A DNA stretch of 20,946 bases from Candidatus Omnitrophota bacterium (GTDB lineage Bacteria > Omnitrophota > Gorgyraeia > 2-02-FULL-51-18 > JAGOUK01), in assembly GCA_018061225.1 (NCBI GenBank), contig JAGOUK010000004.1:1-20946 (forward strand), written 5' to 3'. The translations under genes were made by a program, and so were the position numbers. The notes beneath the pieces were generated by a model. The model was not told the origin of the DNA. It saw only the letters and a program-made list of their open reading frames with translations, and made no database searches. Every line of letters starts with the position of its first letter. Position 1 is the first letter of the stretch. Below, one piece after another: positions 1 through 7,269 of this stretch.

Positions 1-2103
1 ACGAAGAAAGGCAAGAATTCGCTCTAACACTTCCGTCGGCAGGATCTGCTTCATACAGATGAGGCCGATCGGACACTGCTTCAGGTAGCACGGACTGCAT
101 TTGACTTCCTTGTGGATCACGGCGATCGGGGCGCGTCCCGGAGCCACATGGCGTCTGGGGTCTGTCGGGCCAAAAAGCGCGACCGCGGGAGTCCCCACCG
201 CGGTCGCGATATGCATAGGCGCCGAATCAGAGGTTACGAATACCTTGCAGCGCCGGATCAGCGCGATCAGCTCGCCGATCGACGTGCGTCCGGCCGCGAT
301 GATGGGGCGGGTTCGTGTCTGCCTGGCGATTCGCTCGGCCACAGGAATATCATCCTTGGTCCCGGTGATGACCACTCGAACATTTTCCTTAGCCAAAAGA
401 TCACAGAGTTCAATAAAAGCCTCTTGGGGCCATTGCTTCGTTTTCCACAACGGACTGGACCCCGGGTTGATGCCCACTAGGGCCTGGTGTTCTCCCAGCC
501 AATTCTCCCTCAGGAAGCGCCCCACCTCCTCGTCGTCCAGAGGGTCCGCGGTGAGTTCGGGGCGGATATCGGGATGCGCAACGCTGAGATTGTCCAAAAG
601 CTGAAACTGATGCTCCACCGGTCCGACCAGCGGCCGCAAGTCCTTGACCGGCCGGTTCAGAAAAAAGTCAAAGCGCTTATTCGCGTATCCGACCCGCGTA
701 TGGGCTCCGGACAAGAATGACAAAAGGTGCGACAGGCGATTGTTCTGCAAATCCACGCAGATATCAAATTGCTCCCTCGCCAAAAGCCGCCCGAGCCGAA
801 GCATGGCAAGCGCGTCCTTTTTGTCAAATTTTTCGAAGCTGAGCACGTCGTCCACGTAAGGGCAGGCCTTGAGCGCCGGATAAGCCGTGCGCTCGACCAG
901 TGCGACTATGCGGGACTTAGGGTAATGGTTGCGGATCGCGCGGAAGGAGGGGGTACTAAGGATCACGTCTCCGAGCGCGCTCAATTTGATCACGAGAATT
1001 TTTTTGCGCTCCAGCGCTTCATGGTAAACGCCGATGGTTTTTTCAAACATGCTGCGATCGTTGAATTCCTCGCGGACGCGGCGGCGGAGACTTTCCGCTA
1101 AGCGGCGGCCATATTCAGGTTCCTTGAGAATGCCGATGATATTCTCCGCCAACGCGGAAGCGTCCCCCGCCGGAATCAGAATTCCGTCTGTCCCATGACG
1201 GATCACATCCACAATGCCGCCGATGCGGCTCGCGATCACCGGGATCCCGCAGGCTCCCGCTTCGATCAGCACGCGGCCAAATGCCTCCTCACCGACCGCG
1301 GGCGCCGCCAAGAGGCTCATTCTGCGCAGCAATACCGGAATATCCTGACGCGTCCCCATGAACTCCACATGATTTTGCAAATCCAGCTTGCGAACCATGA
1401 GCTTCAACTCATCCATGTAGCGGGGCCGGGGCGAGTCACCGATGATCCAAAGCTTCGCATCGGGGTAAACGCGGGCTACGCGGGCCATGGCCTTTAGCAT
1501 CACGCGATGCCCCTTGATCGGGGTCACGCGCCCGACAATGCCGATGATCCGCTCCGCGGCGGGTGCCGCTGCGGCGGCGGAGGGCGTCTCAAGACGTTCA
1601 ATATCCAATCCGAATTCGCTTAAATTAACACCGCGGTGGATAAGCCGAATCCGATGATGCGGGACTTTAAAATGCTCTTTCATGTGGCGGCTGACCGCGT
1701 GGCTGATCACAATCACGTATTTTCCCCAGCCCATCACACGGCTGAAGGCGTGCGTGCTGTAAACCCCGTGACAGGTCGTCACCATTGGTATCCCCGCCCG
1801 GCGGCATGCCAAAAAGGCGATCCAAGCCGGAACCCTGCTGCGCGCATGCACCAGATCTATCTTTTCACGAACTAAAACATCAGCCAACACGCGAGCCTGC
1901 CGCAAAATTGAGAACAGTGATTTTTTATGGACCGGCATGGTGATGTGCCGGACGCCCGCCGCCTCGAGGTCGGCGACCAAAGCTCCGCCCGCGGAGACAA
2001 CGATGGAGCCGTGCTCCTGTGTGAGAAGGTATCTGGCGAAATCGACGGTTCCCCGCTCAACGCCGCCGGAACGCAACTCTGGAACGATCTGAAGAATATT
2101 CAT
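1..2103 (-). CDS. GT4-GT9 fusion glycosyltransferase (LPS core), C-terminus cut by window edge
   Basis: One reading frame starts at the ATG at 2103 and stays open for 701 codons to the window edge, so the stop lies outside. Residues 1-360 are a GT4 retaining glycosyltransferase: MNILQIVPELRSGGVERG at the start, THGVYSTH-like acceptor region, VGRVTPIKGH, and the EX7E motif at E273-E281 followed by ACGIPVIASRIGG. Residues 368-701 are a GT9 heptosyltransferase-like domain: KILVIKLSALGDVILSTP with D379, NPGSSPLWKTKQWP, SDSAPMHIA at 625-633, and four cysteines (C669, C672, C677, C683) as in WaaF-type proteins. By family knowledge both halves would add sugars to the lipid A-Kdo core at the cytoplasmic face of the inner membrane; the sugars cannot be read from sequence. 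It starts 24 nt after the acyltransferase-ELM1 gene and probably shares its transcript. The halves meet at an A7 run (999-1005), so an assembly indel that joined two genes is possible. Confidence 0.85.
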   Translation of the reverse strand, partial: MNILQIVPELRSGGVERGTVDFARYLLTQEHGSIVVSAGGALVADLEAAGVRHITMPVHKKSLFSILRQARVLADVLVREKIDLVHARSRVPAWIAFLACRRAGIPMVTTCHGVYSTHAFSRVMGWGKYVIVISHAVSRHMKEHFKVPHHRIRLIHRGVNLSEFGLDIERLETPSAAAAAPAAERIIGIVGRVTPIKGHRVMLKAMARVARVYPDAKLWIIGDSPRPRYMDELKLMVRKLDLQNHVEFMGTRQDIPVLLRRMSLLAAPAVGEEAFGRVLIEAGACGIPVIASRIGGIVDVIRHGTDGILIPAGDASALAENIIGILKEPEYGRRLAESLRRRVREEFNDRSMFEKTIGVYHEALERKKILVIKLSALGDVILSTPSFRAIRNHYPKSRIVALVERTAYPALKACPYVDDVLSFEKFDKKDALAMLRLGRLLAREQFDICVDLQNNRLSHLLSFLSGAHTRVGYANKRFDFFLNRPVKDLRPLVGPVEHQFQLLDNLSVAHPDIRPELTADPLDDEEVGRFLRENWLGEHQALVGINPGSSPLWKTKQWPQEAFIELCDLLAKENVRVVITGTKDDIPVAERIARQTRTRPIIAAGRTSIGELIALIRRCKVFVTSDSAPMHIATAVGTPAVALFGPTDPRRHVAPGRAPIAVIHKEVKCSPCYLKQCPIGLICMKQILPTEVLERILAFLR

Positions 2104-2127
2104 GACGGCCGGTATTATCCTCTGATA

Positions 2128-4122
2128 TTAGTCCGCGAGACGTTCGGCTGCGAGACCCGCCGCGTCAGCGGCGGCAAAAGCCGACGCGTGCTCTGCGGCG
2201 GCTGCTCTGGTCAAAAAATTTGCGAGTCCTGTTTCTGCCACCCTAAAAGCCGCGCCATCACGCTCCAGCTGCTCGATAAATCTGGCAAACTTTCCGGTCT
2301 TGGAGGCGTTCGAACCCGGCGTGATCAGCGCGGCGGGTTTGCCGGTGCTCACCGCCTCTGACACCATCGACACCGAATCGGCAGTCACCAGAATCTGGTC
2401 GGCCGCGGCAAGAATTCCCTCGTATGCCCCTTGAGGATTGGACCTCCCGGCGATCACAACAACGGGACAATACGTTTCTCCCGTAAAAATTCGCTCGACC
2501 GCGGACTCAACGGCCGGATCCGTGCGTCGGGAGGTCGTGATGAGCAAATAAAGCTTATGCTCCCGGCTCAAATCCCGCAAGGCAAAAAAATACTTTTCCA
2601 GAACCTTGGGCTCCCAAGGCGCGTGCTTAGACGGACCGCCGATCAAGAGGGCCGCGGCCCTGGCGGCGGGCGGAACCCCGGCCTCAGAGCGTGCCCGATC
2701 CCGCAGCCTCACCAACCGCTCCGAATCCACCGCGCTGAGCGCTCGGCTCGTCTTGAGCGTGTTCCGGCCGGACGACGGCCGGTCATGAGCTGGAATCAAC
2801 AACGCCGAAAACCGGCGCGCTCCAAATTGCGGCTTTTGAATATAGCAGGACTTGGCGCCGCAGTCCTTGGCAACAATGAGATTTGCCGCTTCCGTCATCG
2901 TCCCGCAGGAGATCACCGTATCTGCCGCAGCCGTCATAAGCCGCTCGTAACTCTCCGCGGTGAGCGCCATCTTCAGCCCGGCGCGTCCGCCCCATAGGGC
3001 GCCGCGGGTCAATATCCCCCAAAATGTCATCGCAAATCGCGCGGCTGGTGATCGAAACACGACGCGCTCCGTCCGGATGCGCGTTTCTCCCACAGGCATC
3101 CTTGAACTCCGAGTTTCCTTGGCGCGCTGCTCGGCCACCTTGGCGGCGAGCGCCAACGATTGATTCAAATGCCCCTTCCGCCCGTCATCCAGCACCAAAA
3201 TATCCCGATCGGGACTGGACTTCCAACGGCGATGCGGCCACATCCACTGTGAAGGGTAACGGCGTATCATGGTCTCCATCGAACGGGAAAAAGCCGCCAC
3301 CACTCTCAACTCGAAGTCGGCTTCGGATTCCCCCAATATCGGCTGCAAGGGCTCTCCGATATGGATGCGGTGACGATCCAGCGCCGTCCGTGCGCAAAAC
3401 ACCGGCAATACCGGGGATGAGCAGGCGGCAGAAAAGCGCGCCATCCCGCGCGGGTAGGAGGACGACCGGCCAAACAGCGGAGCAAATATCCCGCGTGGGC
3501 CGCCGTCTTGATCCCCCAGCACACCAGCGATCCCTCCGCCCGTCAAAATCCGATACGCGCGCCGTAGATCCATTCCCCGCGAGATGATCCGAGCGCCCTT
3601 TTGGGCCCGCAGACGATTCAAATAGGCGTCGGAAGCGCGCAGCTTCTGCGGCCGCGTCAAGACAGCCAGCTCATACCCGCGCACACCCGCCATCAAATTC
3701 AAAAATTCCCAATTTCCAAAATGTCCTGTCAGCAGAACCGCTCCGCGGCCCTTCCCAACCAGCTCCGCGAGCCGTTCCTCCCCCTCTACTTCCACATGCG
3801 ACTCAAAATAGGCTCGGTCGATCTTGGGGCTCATCAAAAATTCCATGAACGACCGGCCCAGGTCACGGTAGGACTCACTGACCGTCCGCGTCATCCAGGC
3901 CCGAGTGAGCTTGGAATCGTCTCTAAATGCGCGCTTGAGATTATTGAGAGCGAGTTTGCGGCGTTTGGACAGAAGACCGGCGATGCGCCCCAGCAGGCCG
4001 CCCAGCCGAATCCGCCAAGACATCGGCCAAGGCGAGAGCAGCGCGCGCAGAGAGATTAGCGCGGCGAGCAGCAAACGGTCGGCCAAAAAAGACCCTATCC
4101 GCTGACGGCGGGGTTCAGGCAT
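2128..4122 (-). CDS. LpxL-type lipid A acyltransferase fused to ELM1/GtrOC1-type putative glycosyltransferase
   Basis: This 664-aa protein has two domains. Residues 1-303 are an LpxL/HtrB lauroyl-acyltransferase: an N-terminal hydrophobic stretch (RLLLAALISLRALLS), the HX4E catalytic motif H134-E139 (HFGNWE), DQDGGPRGIFAPLFG at 204-218, and the family-closing RYPSQWMWPHRRWK at 288-301. LpxL proteins are normally about 300 aa and end there. Residues 307-640 resemble the ELM1 family (COG3660, now usually called ELM1/GtrOC1 putative glycosyltransferase): DDGRKGHLNQ at 312-321, SCGTMTEAAN, HDRPSSGRNTL at 446-455, GGPSKHAPWE, LLITTSRRT and ADSVSMVSEA at 581-590. The first half should transfer a secondary acyl chain to Kdo-lipid A at the inner membrane; the role of the second half is unknown, and a sugar transfer to the same glycolipid is inferred. 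The start overlaps the end of lpxK by 28 nt, with GGAGG at 4136-4140 thirteen bases upstream. The junction has no long homopolymer, so the fusion looks real. Confidence 0.85.
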   Translation of the reverse strand: MPEPRRQRIGSFLADRLLLAALISLRALLSPWPMSWRIRLGGLLGRIAGLLSKRRKLALNNLKRAFRDDSKLTRAWMTRTVSESYRDLGRSFMEFLMSPKIDRAYFESHVEVEGEERLAELVGKGRGAVLLTGHFGNWEFLNLMAGVRGYELAVLTRPQKLRASDAYLNRLRAQKGARIISRGMDLRRAYRILTGGGIAGVLGDQDGGPRGIFAPLFGRSSSYPRGMARFSAACSSPVLPVFCARTALDRHRIHIGEPLQPILGESEADFELRVVAAFSRSMETMIRRYPSQWMWPHRRWKSSPDRDILVLDDGRKGHLNQSLALAAKVAEQRAKETRSSRMPVGETRIRTERVVFRSPAARFAMTFWGILTRGALWGGRAGLKMALTAESYERLMTAAADTVISCGTMTEAANLIVAKDCGAKSCYIQKPQFGARRFSALLIPAHDRPSSGRNTLKTSRALSAVDSERLVRLRDRARSEAGVPPAARAAALLIGGPSKHAPWEPKVLEKYFFALRDLSREHKLYLLITTSRRTDPAVESAVERIFTGETYCPVVVIAGRSNPQGAYEGILAAADQILVTADSVSMVSEAVSTGKPAALITPGSNASKTGKFARFIEQLERDGAAFRVAETGLANFLTRAAAAEHASAFAAADAAGLAAERLAD

Positions 4123-5078
4123 CGCTCGAGGAAAGCCTCCTCGTCATCCATGCGCATTTCGATGCGGAGCATCAAGACCCGGGTGGGCTGGCGCTCATCC
4201 TGGATAAGGTTCGCGAGACGATAAGAATCTTTTTCGGTGGTCACCAGGTAGCGGACCTTGCATTCCTGACACGCTTTAAACACCTGTTTCAGGTCGCGCG
4301 GGGAAAAAACATGATGGTCCCTGAATCGCGCCGCGTAAACGATTTTGGCACCCAACCGCGAGAGCGTGTTTTCGAACGACATCGGATCTTCAATTCCGGA
4401 CAGAATGGCAACGCGTTGGTCTTTGACCATGTCCAATTCAAGCGGGCGGCGATTCCGGAAGTCCATGAAGCTGATGGGGTGATGATCCGCCTCAAAGACC
4501 TGGGCTTTTGGATTCACTTCCCGAAGTTTTTGGCGGATATGCGCGGTGTTGTGTCGGCCCAAAAATGACTGGGTCAGAACAATCGCGTTGGCGCGGGCCA
4601 AGGCCTCGACCGGCTCACGCAGATTGCCGGCCGGGATAAGCCTCCCGTTCCCAAAAGGCTGCGTCGCGTTGATCGTGACGATGTCATAATTCCGCTGAAG
4701 ATTCCAAACCTGAAACCCGTCATCGAGGATGATCCAGCGGGCGCCGTGCTTTTCGATGGCTTCCTGCCCGGTGACGCGGCGGTCTTTTCCGACCAGAACG
4801 GGAATGCCCTCAAGGCGGTCTTTGAGCTCCTGGCATTCGTCGTTTCCGTAGCCCCGTGTCAGGACGGCTACTTTTTGTCCCGCTTCCGCAAGACTCTTAG
4901 CGAGCAGCATGACCATCGGAGTTTTTCCGGTGCCGCCCCAAGTGATGTTGCCAACCGAGATCACCCGCGCGTCCAACTTATGGGGTTCGCCGGCCTTTTT
5001 CTTATCCCGTTCCAAGCCCCATTGGTAGATCTTTTCGCCGGTGCCCAAAAAAGGCTGTATCAGTTTTTTGACGACCAT
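4095..5078 (-). CDS. lpxK: Tetraacyldisaccharide 4'-kinase
   Basis: LpxK phosphorylates the 4' position of the tetraacylated disaccharide to give lipid IVA, using ATP at the inner membrane. The 327-aa product has the usual length and order of motifs: a short N-terminal membrane-associated stretch, VGNITWGGTGKTPMV with the GGTGKTP P-loop, LTRGYG, the acceptor-site region LDDGFQVWNLQRNYDIV, and TTEKDSYRL near the C-terminus. The ATG at 5078 overlaps the end of waaA by 19 nt, and its own end overlaps the next gene by 28 nt, so the three are almost certainly translated from one message. Kinase, Kdo transferase and late acyltransferase are consecutive biochemical steps of Kdo-lipid A synthesis, which supports the call. 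Confidence 0.96.
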   Translation of the reverse strand: MVVKKLIQPFLGTGEKIYQWGLERDKKKAGEPHKLDARVISVGNITWGGTGKTPMVMLLAKSLAEAGQKVAVLTRGYGNDECQELKDRLEGIPVLVGKDRRVTGQEAIEKHGARWIILDDGFQVWNLQRNYDIVTINATQPFGNGRLIPAGNLREPVEALARANAIVLTQSFLGRHNTAHIRQKLREVNPKAQVFEADHHPISFMDFRNRRPLELDMVKDQRVAILSGIEDPMSFENTLSRLGAKIVYAARFRDHHVFSPRDLKQVFKACQECKVRYLVTTEKDSYRLANLIQDERQPTRVLMLRIEMRMDDEEAFLERCLNPAVSG

Positions 5079-6334
5079 TTGAGAATTTCCTCTAAGTTTC
5101 GGGCGGTGGCTCCGGTATTGGCGGCAACGACGGCCTTTGATCGGGAGGACTGCATCTCCCGGGCTTCGGGGTTCTGAAAAAGCTCGATCACTCGGCGCTC
5201 CAATTCGCGCGCGTCAGCAACCCGAACCCCCGCTCCGCCGCCTCTAAATTCTTCTTCCATGTCCCTAAAGTTCTGAGTCCACGGTCCGTACAGCACCGGC
5301 CGACCGGCAGCTGCCGGCTCCGCCAGATTATGACCGCCGACGGGCACAAGACTCCCTCCGACAAAAACCAAATCTGCCAGCGTGTACAGCTGATTGAGAA
5401 CGCCCCACACATCAACCAGAAGCACGTCCACGTCTTTGGCGTAGGAGCGTTCCAAGTCTGATATTTTAGCGCACTTTAGGCCCTTCACGCGGATGATTTC
5501 TTCGACTTCCGCGAGCCGCTCCAGATGACGCGGCGCGATGATGAGCTTGGCCTCGGACACATGCTTTCGGATATTCAAAAAAGCCGAAAGGATCATCGCC
5601 TCTTCGCCGGGATGGGTTGACGCGGCCAATAGCACGGACTTGGATCCGGCTCTAAAAACGGTCGCCGCTCTCAATATCGGCTCAGAGACCGCCGGCGTCT
5701 CAAGATCAAATTTCATGTTTCCAGTGACCCGGATTCGGTCCGCGGGCACCCCGATCTCACGATACCGTCCCGCGTGTTCTTCGCCCTGCGCCAGGCATCG
5801 GGTGATCCGCCCAAACACAGGCGCCAAAAAAATACGCCAACGGCGGTAAGCCGGAAAGGCGCGGTCCGAGAGCCTTGCGTTGACCACCAGCACCGGGATG
5901 CCGCGCCGCTCGGCCTCCCGCAGCAGATTGGGCCACACTTCCGTTTCGAGGATTACAATCGCCCGCGGGCGCGCCGCATCCATGAAGCGCCTCACCATCC
6001 AGCTCAGATCAAACGGACCGTAAGTCACAATGGCCGCGCCAGAGTCCGCCTCGCGCGCTATTTTTTGTGATGAAGCGGTGGTGGTCGTCAGCACCACGGG
6101 GCACTCCGCATCCGCCTTTAAAAGTCCCCGAATCAACGGAAACGCGAGACGAACTTCACCGACACTGACGGCGTGAACCCAAATAGCGCCGCGCGCGCCG
6201 AGGCGAGACTCGGCCCCCGGGGGCAAAAAACCCTTACGCTCTCTGAGCCCGTCTTTAAGCTTGCCTTTGGCCATGAGCACCGGAAGCGTCACGGCCGCGT
6301 AGATCAGAAGGACCAAATCGTACAAAAATGACAT
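5060..6334 (-). CDS. waaA: 3-deoxy-D-manno-octulosonic acid (Kdo) transferase
   Basis: WaaA (KdtA) transfers Kdo from CMP-Kdo to lipid IVA at the cytoplasmic side of the inner membrane. The 424-aa protein begins with a membrane anchor (FLYDLVLLIYAAVTLPVLM). The WaaA acceptor-domain signature WVHAVSVGEVRLAFPL follows, where the Glu of VGE is the general base in characterised homologues. The C-terminal GT-B half has VTGNMKFD, LVFVGGSLVPVGGHNLAEPA and GPWTQNFRDM. The family form of the last motif is usually GGHNPLEPA; here it reads GGHNLAEPA, a small local change. Whether it adds one, two or more Kdo residues cannot be told from sequence. It starts 12 nt after the xer stop with a GAGGCG-like ribosome site and overlaps lpxK by 19 nt. 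Confidence 0.95.
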   Translation of the reverse strand: MSFLYDLVLLIYAAVTLPVLMAKGKLKDGLRERKGFLPPGAESRLGARGAIWVHAVSVGEVRLAFPLIRGLLKADAECPVVLTTTTASSQKIAREADSGAAIVTYGPFDLSWMVRRFMDAARPRAIVILETEVWPNLLREAERRGIPVLVVNARLSDRAFPAYRRWRIFLAPVFGRITRCLAQGEEHAGRYREIGVPADRIRVTGNMKFDLETPAVSEPILRAATVFRAGSKSVLLAASTHPGEEAMILSAFLNIRKHVSEAKLIIAPRHLERLAEVEEIIRVKGLKCAKISDLERSYAKDVDVLLVDVWGVLNQLYTLADLVFVGGSLVPVGGHNLAEPAAAGRPVLYGPWTQNFRDMEEEFRGGGAGVRVADARELERRVIELFQNPEAREMQSSRSKAVVAANTGATARNLEEILKWSSKN

Positions 6335-6346
6335 CTTAGAAGCGCC

Positions 6347-7249
6347 TCATGCCCGTGGATGTGCCTTGGCGTAAACTTGCTTCAGCCGTTCGGTGCTGAC
6401 ATGGGTGTAAATGGCGGTTGTCGAAATACTCGAATGGCCCAAAAGCTCCTGAACCGACCGCAGGTCGGCCCCGCGGTTGAGAAGATGAGTCGCGAACGAG
6501 TGCCTCAGTGCGTGAGGAGAGATCCTTGCCGCGAGACTCATTTGATTCATCCGTTTGGTGAGGATGCGGCGCACGGAGCGCGCGGTGAGCCGTGATCCGC
6601 GGGCGTGCGGCGAATGGTTGAGGAATAAAGGGCCGCGTTTACCGGTGAGCCCTTGTTCACTCGCTCGGATCTGCAGATAATCACGGATTGCGGCGAGCGC
6701 TCGCGAGCCCATCGGACACAGCCTTTCCTTGCGGCCTTTTCCAAGAACTCTAATCACCGCGCCAATGGTGTCGACGTCTTTTTCATCCAAAGCCACAAGC
6801 TCCGAAACGCGGCACCCGGTCGAATACAGCGTCTCCAACAGCGCCCGGTCCCGACATCCCGACGCGTCATCGGCCGGAAATGCCAAGAGATGGTTCACGT
6901 CCGCTTCGGTCAAAAAATTGGGGAGCTTTTTTTCCAGCTTGGGACTCCGTATCGCGGACATGGGGTTCTTGGTCATGCGGCCTTCCCGCACAAAATAGCG
7001 GTAAAACGACCTGAGCGTGGCGAGTTTGCGGGCCAGCGTCCGTTTGGCATACCCCTTTGACGCCGCATGGGCAAGGTAGGATCGCATCTTGAGCCGATCG
7101 GCCTTTTCCGGAAGCGTGGCGTCATGACTCAAAAATTCAAAAAAATGCTTCAAGTCGATCCGGTAATTCAATCGGGTGTGAGCGGAATAATTTTTGTCCC
7201 GGTCGAGATAGCGCAAAAATGATTCGGCTGGCGGAGGGAGCGTGTCCAT
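6347..7249 (-). CDS. Tyrosine recombinase of the XerC/XerD type
   Basis: Xer recombinases resolve chromosome dimers at dif during division. At 300 aa this has the standard length. The N-terminal SAM-like DNA-binding core (about 5-95) contains RYLDRDKNYSAHTRLNYRIDL. The catalytic domain carries all expected residues: R147 (STGCRVSEL), K171 (LGKGRKERL), H246 and R249 (HALRHSFATHLL), H272 (LLGHSSISTTAIYTHV) and the nucleophile Y281. It follows topA by 20 nt without an obvious Shine-Dalgarno sequence. The dprA-topA-xer order is shared with distant bacteria and argues for the housekeeping enzyme rather than a phage or integron integrase; no att sites or phage genes are near. Whether it is XerC, XerD or a single-protein XerA-like form cannot be settled here. 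Confidence 0.93.
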   Translation of the reverse strand: MDTLPPPAESFLRYLDRDKNYSAHTRLNYRIDLKHFFEFLSHDATLPEKADRLKMRSYLAHAASKGYAKRTLARKLATLRSFYRYFVREGRMTKNPMSAIRSPKLEKKLPNFLTEADVNHLLAFPADDASGCRDRALLETLYSTGCRVSELVALDEKDVDTIGAVIRVLGKGRKERLCPMGSRALAAIRDYLQIRASEQGLTGKRGPLFLNHSPHARGSRLTARSVRRILTKRMNQMSLAARISPHALRHSFATHLLNRGADLRSVQELLGHSSISTTAIYTHVSTERLKQVYAKAHPRA

Positions 7250-7269
7250 TCGGGAGCGGATGCCGCAGC

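Noticed and set aside
6347..7249. The tyrosine recombinase as a phage or genomic-island integrase
   Set aside because: It has the 300-aa Xer length, Xer-like motifs and the conserved dprA-topA-xer context, with no tRNA, att repeat or phage gene nearby.
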